NCBI GenBank assembly: GCA_025617375.2
Contig: JAMYGW020000016.1
Span: 1 to 64,000 of the forward strand
Length of the DNA stretch: 64,000 nt
Direction of reading: 5' to 3'
Source: Acarospora socialis
Taxonomy: Eukaryota; Ascomycota; Lecanoromycetes; Acarosporales; Acarosporaceae
Positions 42,299 through 52,670 of this stretch are shown one piece after another (within the stretch, counting starts at the first letter, position 1; every line of letters starts with the position of its first letter). A program made the position numbers and the translations under genes. A model generated the notes under the pieces. It did not search any database. It was not told where the DNA came from and saw only the letters and a list, made by a program, of their open reading frames with translations.

Positions 42299-42369
42299 AA
42301 GGAATTAGTTCAATGGTAGAGCGGCCGTTTTACACGCGGAAGATAGGTGTTCAAATCACCTATTCCTTA
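42299..42369 (+). tRNA. trnV: tRNA-Val (anticodon TAC)
   Basis: Acceptor AAGGAAT/ATTCCTT, D arm GTTC...GAGC, anticodon loop TTTACAC, T arm AGGTG/CACCT with loop TTCAAAT, discriminator A. 71 nt. The anticodon stem has one mismatched outer pair. Confidence 0.85.
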
Positions 42370-42574
42370 ATCTTTTAAGCCTCTCTATATTAATTTAAAA
42401 GATGTTTACGATTATAAAAAAGGCTGGTTATTCAATATATAAGAATAACCATTTTTTGTAGTTTGCTTTGTAACCAAACAAAACCAAACTAAACCAAACA
42501 AAATAATTCCCAGTTTTACTTTAGATTTAGAGTAAATTTGTCATTTATGTGATTAAGAATATATCTTTCTAGAT

Positions 42575-44626
42575 GTGACAAACGTTATTAGAAGCAATTT
42601 CCAAGCCCACCCTTATCATTTAGTATCCCCATCACCTTGGCCGTTATATACGAGTATTAGTTTGTTAACCCTTACATTATCATGTGTTTTAACAATGCAT
42701 GGTTTTGTTTGAGCGGGTATATTTTTACTATTAGCCTTTATTTCTCTTTTTTCAACTATGTCATTTTGGTTTAGGGACATTATCTCAGAGGGTACACTTA
42801 AAAGCTTTTTATTACATTTGTTAAATGTCAACTTTTCATTGAAAACTCCGAAAACGATTAATTATGAAGAAATAAAAAAAAAAGAAATGGAAAGGAAAAA
42901 TCTTTTATTAACTTAAAAATACTAGACCATATAATATAAATAAAGATAATAAAGAATTTGCTAATTTTTTAGCAGGATTTTTAGAAGGAGATGGACATAT
43001 CTCCTTGCCAAGTTTAGGTATAACTTCAAAGAATTAACAGTAGTAAAACCTAGAATTGTATTTACCTCGCACATTAATAATTTGGGTTTATATGCATATA
43101 TTCAATGAAAATTAGGTGGAATTTGACATTTTCAAGTAACGGGTAATAATATAATTCGTTATATTATTGGTGATATAAAAAGTATTATTTTTATAATTAG
43201 TTTGATTAGAGGTAAACTTCGTACACCTAAGAATAAAAGATTAAATTATATAAAGTTTATTAATTATAAATATTGTTTGAAAATAGAACAGAGTGCACTA
43301 GATTCTTCTTATTTAAAAAATAATCGCTGGTTTACAGGGTTTACTGAAGCTGATGGTCACTTTGGTATAAAAATTATAAAAGCTAAACCTAAATCATATA
43401 CAGGTAAAAGATCTGTTAGTAAAAACATTAGTCTTAAATTTAGATTAGATCAACCTGCATACCACAAACCTAATAATTTTTATATTTTACCCTTAATGCA
43501 AAAATTAGCATCTTTTTTATATTGTGAGGTTAAATGTTTTAAAATTAAACCGTCATTAACAGTAGTACTCTATCTTAGTGTACAATCCATTACTAAATTA
43601 GAGTTTCTCATTAATTATTTTAATAAATACCCTTTATTAGGTGTTAAAGGTAAAGATTATAAATATTGAGAACAAGCTTATAATATAATTTTATCTAAAC
43701 AACCCCTAACTTAAAAAGAAAAATCAAAAATAGAATTAATCGCGAGAATAATTAAATAAAACTAATTTATTTATTGAGCCAAACCCACAATATAAGTGCC
43801 CTCTCTAAATTTTACGATATGCTGGAAACTCCTAAAGCTTTATATACTCTTTCAATAATTTTGGAAAGTAAAAATCTTAAAGATGTTACAATGGACAATC
43901 AGCAGTAAACCAACGGACGTATAATTATCCTAGTAGGATACTCAGAGACTATATGTAAAAAATTAATACGTTGAAAAATTTTAACCTATTACTTATGAGA
44001 TAGTCCAGTCAGCATAGAAATATGTTGAGTTTTTGACTTACTTAGGTAACCACACTTTAGCTGTACAAAGAGGGTTAAACATGGGTGTAGCCTTATTTAT
44101 AGTATCAGAAGCTCTATTCTTTTTAGGAATTTTCTGAACTTTTTTTCATAGTGCGTTATCACCCACTGTTGAACTAGGAGCTCAATGACCACCTATGGGT
44201 ATAGAAGCTATTAATCCTTTTGAATTACCTTTATTAAACACAGTTATATTATTGTCAAGTGGTGTATCTATTACTTATGCTCATCACTCTTTAATACAAG
44301 GATATAGAAAAGGAGCTTTATATGGTTCCGTGTATACAGTTATATTAGCTCTAATCTTTACTAGTTTCCAAGGTGTAGAATATTCAGTTAGTAGTTTTAC
44401 AATTAGTGATGGAGCATTTGGATCTTGTTTTTATTTTGGAACTGGTTTCCATGGTCTACATGTTATGATAGGAACCGCTTTTTTAGCTGTAGGATTATGG
44501 CGAAATCTAGCATACCACCTTACTGAAAATCACCATTTGGGTTTGGAGTCTTCGATTTTATATTGGCATTTTGTGGATATTGTTTGGTTAATTTTATATA
44601 TATCTGTTTATTATTGGGGATCTTAA
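42575..44626 (+). CDS. cox3: Cytochrome c oxidase subunit 3 (2 exons)
   Basis: Core membrane subunit of complex IV. Exon 1 42575-42796 ([20 protein letters not shown] to FRDIISEGT) and exon 2 44039-44626 ([20 protein letters not shown] to the SVYYWGS end). Seven hydrophobic helices, the conserved [12 protein letters not shown], and [11 protein letters not shown] are present. The start is GTG at 42575 (no in-frame ATG after the TAA upstream), giving about 269 residues, the normal length. UGA is Trp in several places. Stop TAA 44624-44626. Confidence 0.94.
42797..43714 (+). pseudogene. LAGLIDADG endonuclease in cox3 intron, broken
   Basis: In frame with exon 1 for 40 codons, then a TAA at 42914-42916. 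Motif 1 reads [18 protein letters not shown] (about 42968-43021), followed by a frame change near 43030. The second half is open from about 43202: [20 protein letters not shown] (motif 2, 43328-43387), then [20 protein letters not shown] and a stop at 43712-43714. Two or three changes separate it from function. Confidence 0.7.
42797..44038 (+). mobile_element. cox3 intron (group I)
   Basis: Between ISEGT and YLGNH. The ORF comes first; core: ATATGCTGGAAACTCC (about 43817), GGACAATCAGCAGTAAAC (about 43895), CAGAGACTATATG (about 43940), GAGATAGTCCAG (about 43999). Confidence 0.8.
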
Positions 44627-44628
44627 AA

Positions 44629-44784
44629 ATGATTTACTTAATTTTAAATTATATAATCCTAGCATTGTTTAAATTATGGGCCCCTAGTTTAGGATTAAGT
44701 CCTATTATTTTTAGTTTTATTATACTTATTGTATTTATATATTTTCAAAGTGCATTTTACCTGGGTTGGTTGATTTATTTTTAA
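44629..44784 (+). CDS. Small hydrophobic ORF after cox3
   Basis: ATG two bases after the cox3 stop, 51 codons: MIYLILNYIILALFKLWAPS then a second helix (SPIIFSFIILIVFIYFQSAF). Two potential membrane helices. No recognised family; not atp8 by motif. It overlaps the next ORF by 19 nt, which suggests co-transcription with cox3. Confidence 0.35.
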   Translation: MIYLILNYIILALFKLWAPSLGLSPIIFSFIILIVFIYFQSAFYLGWLIYF

Positions 44785-46075
44785 CGATAAGAGGAGAAAA
44801 TTGGAAACTCCCTTTTTGTCCTCCTCCTCATGCTTTTGTGAGTTTACCTCTAGAAAGTGGATTTTTTAATGGTAAGGAGTTTATCAGTAAAATTAAAAAG
44901 GAATTCACCATTAGAAAAATTCTAATTGTTATTTTCAGTATAACGGTTTCATTTTTTCTTAAAAATTGAATTATTGTCGTTTTAGATTTAAATATAGAAC
45001 AATACACACAATATCTCATAATAGGTTCACTTTCTTATCTGATTAAAAATTTAACTCAGGCGATTTTGGAGAATCTGACTATCCCTTTTGGAGGTTTAGT
45101 TTTAGATAAAAAAATCTTTAAGCAGATTTACGATTTATTTAAGTTATATAAAAAAATCTTTAAAAAGGTTTGCGATTTATTTAAGGTTAAATCTTGAGGC
45201 GCTCAAAAAATTACAATGGGTGGTTTTGATTCAAAGGTTAATAATAAAATCCCTTCAATTTTAAAGGTTGATAAACCTAATGTGGTTTTATCTAATCGTG
45301 ACCCCGTACGGATCTAAGCAATATTCTTAACCCGCCTAATGATGCAAATAACCAAGCAAGTCCTCAACCTAGTTCTTCGGCTGTTTCTTCCGCTCAGCCT
45401 CCTTTAACGCTTGAGCCTCCTGTAACGGTTCAGCCTCCTTTATCGGCTAAGTTTCAAGTTTCTTCGTCTTCGTCTTCAACTGAACAAGGTGCAAATAATC
45501 AACCTAGCCCTCGTCCTAGTTCTTCGGCTGTTTCTCCCGCTCAGCCACCGGTAACTGTTCTGCCTCCTTTAAGGCTTGAGCCTCCTGTAACGGTTCAGCC
45601 TGCTTTATCGGCTCAGGCTCAAGTTTCTTCGTCTTCGTCTTCAACTGAACAAGGTGCAAGTAATCAAACTTCAAATATTCCATCTAATAGTTATATCCCT
45701 CACCCTAGTGTTTTCATGCAAAGTTTTGAGAAAACAGAATTTTTTTATAAAAACAACTCAAACATATATACTCCTTATTATACAAATGTTTACCATGATA
45801 GCCCGTTAGAGATCTATAGGAAAAATCCCCGAGAGGGCCGACTTAATGATACTCATACATATATGTGAACAGTAGAGGCTAGACCACTTAGAGGGGAAAA
45901 TCTTTGGATAATAGACCGCTATAGTTCGTATAAAAAATATGATCCCTGGCGAAACTATCAAGGTAACAAGGAATTATTTATTAAAGATAGTTCTGGTAAT
46001 TTTAGACCCGCATACCCCAATCATCCGGGACTTCGTACTCCCCGAATACCTATTGTAGTTAATAAAAGGAGATAG
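44766..46075 (+). pseudogene. Accessory membrane protein with Ser/Pro repeats, one frame break
   Basis: Starts with a Cox1-end-like joint (CPPPHAFVSLPLESG, 44814-44860), then two membrane helices (IRKILIVIFSITVSFFLKNW; TQYLIIGSLSYLI) and a basic amphipathic stretch with FKQIYDLFKLYKKIFKKVCD. Near 45302-45310 the frame changes at a C run. The continuation (from LSNILNPPNDANNQ) holds two copies of a roughly 50-residue Ser/Pro/Val unit (PSSSAVS.AQPP...LEPPVTVQP) and a conserved-looking C-terminus (IYTPYYTNVYHDSPLEIYRK; LWIIDRYSSYKKYDPW; HPGLRTPRIPIVVNKRR, stop 46073-46075). The repeat area is markedly GC-richer than its surroundings. Similar in plan to the ORF at 59979. Function unknown. Confidence 0.55.
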
Positions 46076-46140
46076 AATTGTCAATCCCTCCATTCTCTAC
46101 TGTGTTCTAATAATTAGTTATTATACTTTTTCTTAGATTC

Positions 46141-46385
46141 ACTTTTGTAAAATTTTCAGACAAAGAAATTTCTAGCCCTTTCGATCAATTTGAAATTAGA
46201 AATTTAATAAGTTTAGATGCCCCAATATTATCTAACTTACACTTATAATTAACAAACATAGGACTCTTTCTAAGCCTAGGAATAATTATAGGTTTAGGAT
46301 TAAACATTTTGCCAACGAATTATAATAAAGTTGTATCAAATAGTTTCTAAGTCAAGAATCTATATACGCAACAGTATAGTAATAT
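46141..46385 (+). pseudogene. atp6 N-terminal relic (copy E)
   Basis: Plus-strand version of the atp6 start: [29 protein letters not shown], a TAA in place of a Ser codon, [32 protein letters not shown], then a frame change before SQES.YATV. It lacks the duplicated EISAKSPL block seen in copies A and B, so it may be nearer to the source. It is followed 45 bp later by an atp6 C-terminal relic. Confidence 0.75.
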
Positions 46386-46427
46386 ATTAAATCGTCCGAA
46401 CCAGTAATTTATTTTTACTTTTACTTT

Positions 46428-46720
46428 TTAGCTAAGTTTTACAATAGTTTTAGTAGCAAGCTTTTTAGGATTCCAAAAACTTGGTTTAGAGTTTTTTTCT
46501 CTTTTTGTTCCTGCAGGTTGTCCTTTAGCTTTAATACCTGTTTTAGTATTAATTGAGTTTATTTCTTATTTAGCCCGAAATGTATAATTAGGCTTAAGAT
46601 TAGTCGCTAATATTCTATCCGGTCATATGCTTTTAAATATTTTAATATTTACTTATAATTACATCGGGATTTTAATTTCTTTTTTGGATTATTACCTTTA
46701 GCCTTTATTAATTCACTAAA
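46428..46720 (+). pseudogene. atp6 C-terminal relic
   Basis: Reads LSFTIVLVASFLGFQKLGLE, FFSLFVPAGCPLALIPVLVL, IEFISYLARNV, a stop, LGLRLVANILSGHMLLNILI (with the essential Arg of the proton channel), then decays after YNYIGILISFLDYY. The middle of atp6 is missing between this and the N-terminal relic at 46141-46385. ATP synthase subunit a cannot be made from this locus. Confidence 0.8.
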
Positions 46721-46789
46721 GTATTTACTAACTAACTTTTTACTTAAACCAATAGATAGTTTTACTAGATTAATCTAATTTTCATAAAT

Positions 46790-47441
46790 GTCCTAATTCT
46801 CCATCTCAGTATCACGATAAGTAACTACCAAAAGTAAATATAGATACACTTTTAATAAAAATTTCATTCTATAGATTAATTATATTATACATAATACGAT
46901 TGTCATATTTACAAAGACTAACCTTAAGACTTTGTTCTAACCTATCTATATAAAGATCTAAATCAGCGTCTTTACTTAAAATGTATTCAGCTACAACAGG
47001 TCCTAATACATTACTATAAATACCACCTAAAAATTTACTCTCTTTAGAGTAAATTCGTTAAAAATATATTATTCGATTTTCCTTTTAATTTATTAATTAG
47101 ATTTAAAGCCAATCTTAGAGAAAGAAATATCTAGTTGCTTGCTTAAAAGAATTTGAGATAAGTGTATAACTCCTATTGTCTTTACCGCCCCGTTTAAGTG
47201 AAGACACATTTTCAGACTTATATTTCTGCATATTAGAAAATTATCTTTTATAACGAAGCTTATTAAGAAACACAAGCTTACCATTAAAATCATAACAAAG
47301 TAAAACAGTAAGTCTATTAGCACAAGTTTTATTTACTTTAAGATACAGGAAACAAGGAGATTTATATCCTCCTTGTTTAACTGCAAATCTATATTCTCGT
47401 TTTGGAAAGCTAACAGAAGTACAGGTCATAAACCGCTCCAA
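46790..47441 (-). pseudogene. Decayed minus-strand reading frame, family not recognised
   Basis: On the minus strand, open stretches read MERFMTCTSVSFPKREYRFA...LLCYDFNGKLVFLN (47441-47241), SNMQKYKSENVSSLKRGGKD (47230-47170) and KFLGGIYSNVLGPVVAEYIL with SKDADLDLYIDRLEQSLKV (47070-46900), in different frames. The composition looks like former coding sequence. It may come from a mitochondrial plasmid or an endonuclease, but no catalytic motif is seen. The only protein-like signal of any size on this strand outside the atp6 segments. Confidence 0.35.
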
Positions 47442-47720
47442 CTGTGCAGCTTATGCAGCATAAAAGGCATTTTGTCTTTTGTCCATATTTTTGGGGAATA
47501 AATTTTCTTTAATATATAATCCCAGCTAAATTTCTTATAATCCCACCACCCACAGGAGGGAGACTGCTTATGTGCAAGTGAGAAATTTCTCTCCTAAGTA
47601 TAAACTGAGCGAACAACAGAGGTAAACGGGCCGAAGCTCACTCACTCCAGGCGATTACAAAAGAAAATCATGCCGAGATAGTTTTTGTATAAAAGAGTTT
47701 TTTATATTTATGTTTAAAAT

Positions 47721-47818
47721 ATAGTTATCTCATATACGTTTAGAGATAGAGAGTAATAGAGAGAAAACAACTCTCACAACCCATTTCACCCAACCATGCT
47801 TTTATCCTATTCCTAGTT
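47721..47818 (+). repeat. Inverted repeat, left arm
   Basis: About 95 bp (from ATAGTTATCTCATATACG to CACCCAACCATGCTTTT) matching the reverse complement of 63893-63999, with about 85-90 percent identity by eye. The arms bracket the 16-kb segment holding rns and most tRNAs. Confidence 0.7.
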
Positions 47819-48014
47819 ACAAGAAAATCCATTTTTCATGATATTAGTTATTTGTTTATACCTTTACAAAAAAAACGATGTAAAATTGTAAAATCCATAG
47901 GGCGTTCTCTCCCTGTCCTCCTAGCGAATAAAAAACACAAAAATTAGATAAAAAATTTTCGGGGTTGCGTTTCCTATCCATAGAAAGCATTTAAAGACGT
48001 AGAAAAAGATCGGG

Positions 48015-48300
48015 GGTTTAAAGGTAGAACCTTAATTTCTAAGATTAAAAATTATAATTCGAATTTATCTCACAATACCACTAACTTTTATTTTTTCTTT
48101 GCTTTATTATCTAACTCGCTCCTCTAGACGAGTTATATAAATACCAGATTAATTACTTAGTGTTTATTATTACAAAATTAATGTAAAAGATAATAATTTT
48201 CGTAGCGATTTATTATAAAACCATATTCATAAACGAATTAAAGCTATTAAAAATACCTAAAGCTCAGACATTTGTAAGATTACCTTTACAATGTAGAATC
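48015..48300 (+). pseudogene. nad2 start joined to a cox1-tail motif (fossil, copy 2)
   Basis: Diverged counterpart of 40935-41165: shares AAAGGTAGAA, the AATTTATCTC.CAATACC leader, a nad2-like CTTTATTATCTAACTCGC..., and then the degraded PPKPHAFVSLPLQ coding segment (48245-48290). Gaps and stops throughout. Confidence 0.5.
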
Positions 48301-48712
48301 TTATATAAATTAGATGTTTTATCTTTTACTTTTTAGATAGAAAGTTATTATATTTATATAATCTACTCTATTTAAAATGTTATTTCATTAAATAACTTAA
48401 TAGAAGGTTTTACTGGGAGTATGTCCCAAGTTTTATTAGTAGTATTACTAATATAGACATACCTAGTGTTCACTTGTATTATTTTAGAATAGTAGATATA
48501 GGTAAAATATACAGTTCACTAGATAATAATACCACTAGTTTAACTAACTTTAACTTATATAGACTACACTTTATATTGTCACAACCAACTAACATTAGGT
48601 ATAAATATGGTGTGTAGTGAGGCACACCATATATATTTGTATTTTTATTGCCAACTAGAGGAAAATTGCTAATTAATTGTCTTCAATATATCTTTAACTT
48701 TCTAGCTAAAAA

Positions 48713-48976
48713 TTGATAAGAGTGTTTGCTAATTCTATTAGTTATAGCCTAAATAAAATAATAGTAAATATTCCTAATGTATTAAAAACAATTAGTCCAG
48801 AATTTAGGCTTAGAGCAGTTTACATGATAACCGGCACTAGCTATTTAGATAATAATCACTCGCTTTCTTATTTACAAAGACTTTTACCTAGACGGATTAT
48901 AGTTTGACACCCTGTGCAATTAGAATTAACTATACAAATAAATTATGTCTCGTTATACCCCTTTAAATGCTTATAA
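48713..48976 (+). CDS. Unrecognised 87-residue ORF
   Basis: From TTG 48713 (no ATG) to TAA 48974: IRVFANSISYSLNKIIVNIP, SPEFRLRAVYMITGTSYLDN, LPRRIIVWHPVQLELTIQIN. One UGA-Trp. The composition looks more protein-like than the surrounding AT-rich DNA, but no family is recognised; it may be a remnant of a larger protein. Upstream 48300-48712 and downstream 48977-49380 I see nothing. Confidence 0.35.
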
Positions 48977-49384
48977 ATTTGCGGATTAAATCAATGTTAC
49001 AATTAAATATGGTGTAACTAGAAAGCTTTATAAAGATCTATATCGATTAATACATTTTACGGTTGTAATTTCTTACTTAATATGAGAGTTTGCAATTATT
49101 ATTGTTGTCACAACACATATTACAAGATTAGATCCCTTTTTTGCCTTTCCTTTTATAAACTTGTATTTAGATAATATATTATTAATAAGATAAATTAAGT
49201 AAATAAACAATATATTGGAGATAAGAGAGAGAGATTATATACTTTTTACGAATTTTCGGTTAACTTCCATTAGGCTCTTTCTAGTTTAACTTTGAACGAT
49301 TTATTTTAATTTATAATTTTAAGATTTTAAAGTAAAAAATTAAATATCTTAGGGGTTTTGTTTTTTATTTTTGCATAATCTAAG

Positions 49385-49700
49385 ATAATAGTAATATAAT
49401 ATACCCCCTCCAATTAGTTTATTGTATAGTATAATAGTAATGAGTAGTTTATAGAATTATAATTTATAAAAATTATTTTTTATAAATTATTTTTATAAAT
49501 TATATCATTAAACCAAAATTACCAAAACCTATTTATTGTATAGTATAATAGTAATGTATAGTTTATAGAATTATAATATATAAAAATTATTTTTTTTATA
49601 AATTATTTTTATAAATTATATCATTAAACCAAAATTACCAAAACCTATTTATTGTATAGTATAATAGTAATGTATAGTTTTAAGAATTATAATTTCTAAG
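49385..49700 (+). repeat. Tandem repeats in the rns upstream region, promoter-like
   Basis: Two full and one partial copy of a unit of about 117 bp, each beginning TTATTGTATAGTATAATAGT and containing TATAAATTATATCATTAAAC and CAAAATTACCAAAACC. The last copy leads straight into the rns leader. Related units lie at 55200-55550. The motif (GTAT.GTATAATAGTAAT) is a candidate mitochondrial promoter; this is inference from position and repetition. Confidence 0.55.
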
Positions 49701-49772
49701 ATTTACATGTAAACTTAAAAAAGAAAAAGATATAAAAGTTATTTTTTAATTATAAAATAACAAGATAAAAAA

Positions 49773-51630
49773 ATGATGAGTTTGATGATGGCTCTGAATG
49801 AACGCTGTCCAAATGCTTGACACATGCGAATCGAACGTCTAGTTTTTTATAATAAATCCTTTTTATTATAAAATTTAATTAGAAGTGGTGTACAGGTGAG
49901 GAAATGATAATATTGCTTCCTTAAAGTAAGGGAGAAAGATCCCTTATAAAAGTTATTATAACTATAAAAAGAATAAATTCGCTTTAAGATGCTAATATAT
50001 ATCTCGGGTAAGTAGTAGTTAAAGTAATGGTTTAACCAGCTTAAGCCCGTAGTCGAGACTGAGAGGTTTATCGACCACATTGGGTCTGAAAATACCCCAA
50101 TACGTATAGTACAGCAGTGGGGAATATTGGTCAATAGCCTAACGGCTGAACCAGCAATTTGGGAGAATGATGGATGATGAGAATGGGAGCAAGAGGTTTA
50201 ATGCAAGGATTCCTCTGAAAAGAAAGCGGCTTAGTCGTATAAAATTCTAGATAGAATACTGATTATGACAATTTTCTATCTAAATGTCTTGACCAAATCA
50301 CGTGCCAGCAGTCGCGGTAATACGTGGGAGACTAGTGTTATTCATCTTTATTAGGTTTAAAGGTACCTAGACGGTATTTCTAGCCCCCAAAGGGTACGGA
50401 TTTACTAGAGTTTTATGTGAGAGGAAAATATTAGTACTATTGGAGTAGAGATGAAATTCTTTGATACTATTAGGACTGGTGGCGGCGAAAGCAACCCTCT
50501 AAGTATAAACTGACGTTGAGGGACGAAGGCTTGGGTAGCGAATAGGATTAGATACCCTAGTAGTCCAGGCAGAAAATTATGAGTGCCATAGACTCCTTAT
50601 AGGGAATAAGTGTACATCAATATACTATATTTCTATATAGATTTACTAGATATAGTATATTGAGCAACAAGGTAACGGTATCTTATTTCTAATATAGTAA
50701 GATTTACAATCCTAATTCGCCAAAAGCTAGTGAGCTAGTACGATAGTGCGCTAGAATTGGATATAATTAGAAATTGAGAAACAAGGGTTATCATTTCTTA
50801 AAAAAAACAGACTGAAAAAAAGAAGTGATAATAATAATCTTCTTTGTTTCGATCAAGCTATTTTTTGTGGTCTATAAATGAAAGTGTAAGCATTCCACCT
50901 CAAGAGTAATGTGGCAACGCAGGAACTGAAATCATTAGACCGTTTCTGAAACCAGTAGTGAAGTATGTTATTTAATTCGATAACCCTCGAAAAACCTTAC
51001 CACAATTTGAATGTAATATATCTAGTAGTCTAAAATTTTATCCCTAATGGGCCCTGCGGGCCTTACTCTGGAACTAGGGCCCGCCGGGGACTAGTTATTT
51101 ATTAGAAACTAGATGCATTAACACAAGCGTTGCACGGCTGTCTTCAGTTAATGTCGTGAGAACTTGGTTAGATCCATTAAATTAACGTAATCCCTTTCAT
51201 TAGTTCGCTAAACTAATGAAGTTCCCCGCTATATTGGATATGATAACAGGGAATAAGACAAGTCATCATGACCTTAATATTGTGGGCTATAGACGTGCCA
51301 CATATGCCTAAACAAAAGGATGCAAAAATGTGAATTTGAGCTAATCCCTAAACGAGGATAGAATATGGATTGTAGTCTGTAACTCGACTACATGAAAAAG
51401 GAATTACTAGTAATCGTGTATCACCACGGCACGGTGGATTTAATCTCAGATAGGTACTAACTACTCGTCAGGCGCTGAAAGGAGTATGTGCAATAAGTTT
51501 GGTTACGTTTAGCTTATATTATAAGCCCGGAGGCTTATCTATGTTAAACAGTAATCTTCGTATGCGTGACTCTAATTAGTGTTAAGTCGAAATACGGTTC
51601 GTGTAGTGGAAATTGCACGGGATTAATAAA
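49773..51630 (+). rRNA. rns: Small subunit ribosomal RNA
   Basis: Starts at GATGAGTTTGATGATGGCTC. Conserved landmarks in order: GTGCCAGCAGTCGCGGTAATAC (530 loop, 50301), GATTAGATACCCTAGTAGTCC (790 region, 50547), TTAATTCGATAACCCTCGAA (50970), GCACGGCTGTCTTCAGTTAA (51131), TAGTAATCGTGTATCACC (51407), and a 3' end AAGTCGAAATACGG...GTGTAGTGGAAATTGCACGG. About 1.86 kb, within the range for filamentous fungi; no intron seen. Its terminal 35 nt recur at 54769 and its leader at 55420, so both gene ends have been copied. Confidence 0.93.
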
Positions 51631-51646
51631 AATTAACAATACCCCC

Positions 51647-51712
51647 AAAGCCTTTGTGTGGAGCAGAAAGTACCTAACTTTCTTCTGGTTCAAATCCAGG
51701 GATCGGCTAATT
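51647..51712 (+). tRNA. tRNA-like 3' half just after rns
   Basis: GCAGAAAGTACCTAACTTTC and TCTGGTTCAAATCCAGG look like an anticodon arm and a good T arm, and GCC...GGC could close the acceptor, but the acceptor has several mismatches and position 33 is not T. Probably a tRNA remnant. Confidence 0.3.
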
Positions 51713-51750
51713 AAAAGTTTAAATTTTTTAATTTTATTACGTTTTACTGT

Positions 51751-52670
51751 TTGGGCCTAATTTACAATAAATATATTTCTCCTCTCTTTTATAGAATATT
51801 TAGCTTATCAATATTTTGCGCGAGTTTATTACTATTCTCGAGGGGTCAAAGCTTATTTTTAGGTAATACTTTATATTTTAATTTGGATCAAAATTTTTCT
51901 CTAGAAATTACTCCTGTTGCAGTTTATACAAACTTCTTTGTAAATAAGAAATCTATATTTAAATAAAGGTAAATCAGGTGTATAACGTTGAACCAATAAA
52001 ATTGCTGGCGATTAGTATATAGCTAGTGCTGTTTATTTACCTAGAAGATTAAGAGAATATTATTCTCCTAATTATTTAACAAAAGAGCTATTAATAAACA
52101 ATAGTGTAATATAAAGTCTTATTGAAATATGGTTATACTAATTTCACCCTAGAAATACTAGAATATTGTGATAAATAGTATACGATAAAAAGAGAGCAAT
52201 ATTCCCTAGATTTCTTAAGACTTCGTTATAATCTTTGTACAAAAGCCGGTTCAAGTTTAGGCCGTATAACATTATCTGAGACTCGGTTAAATCTTAGATA
52301 TGCTTGCTTGTATAGACAATATTAAAGTCATAAAGGTAAAGATATAACGTTATTTGAGTATATATTATGTAATATTGAAAAAAAAAATAAACAGGTTAGA
52401 ATTTAAAATCTGTAAACTTCAAAATATTTTAGAAAAAATAACAAATAAACCTGTAAACTGTAAAGGTAAACTTGTATTAAGATATTAAAGTAAAACTGCA
52501 AAAGCTGTAAAAGTTACTTATTTAGTTATTGGGGTTATTAGCACATATCCTTCTGCCAGAAAAGCTGCATAAGTCCTTAACATATGTTATTCTACTATTA
52601 TGTATAAATTAAAAAAAACACTAAGCCATATAAAGGTAAATATAAAAGGTTCTAATAACTTATAGTACTT
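51751..52670 (+). pseudogene. Decayed GIY-YIG endonuclease after rns
   Basis: An opening hydrophobic frame (FYRIFSLSIFCASLLLFSRG, 51781-51840) runs into PVAVYTNFF and a degraded GIY-YIG module (KSGV.RWTNKIAGD, YLPRRLREYYSPNYL, 51970-52080). NUMOD-like remains continue to about 52670 with many stops. It lies between rns and the copied rns 3' end at 54769, a layout parallel to the GIY-YIG gene behind nad1. Confidence 0.55.

Noticed and set aside
42616-42831. Minus-strand 71-codon frame over cox3 exon 1
   Set aside because: Antisense shadow of cox3.
44629-44784. Small ORF as atp8
   Set aside because: Lacks the MPQL start and the basic C-terminus; hydrophobicity alone is not enough.
44828-45019. 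Minus-strand 63-codon frame
   Set aside because: Antisense of the accessory ORF at 44766.
49847-50134. Minus-strand 95-codon frame
   Set aside because: Lies wholly within the small-subunit rRNA.
51566-51760. 64-codon frame at the rns 3' end
   Set aside because: Mostly rRNA sequence and a tRNA-like remnant; not protein-like.
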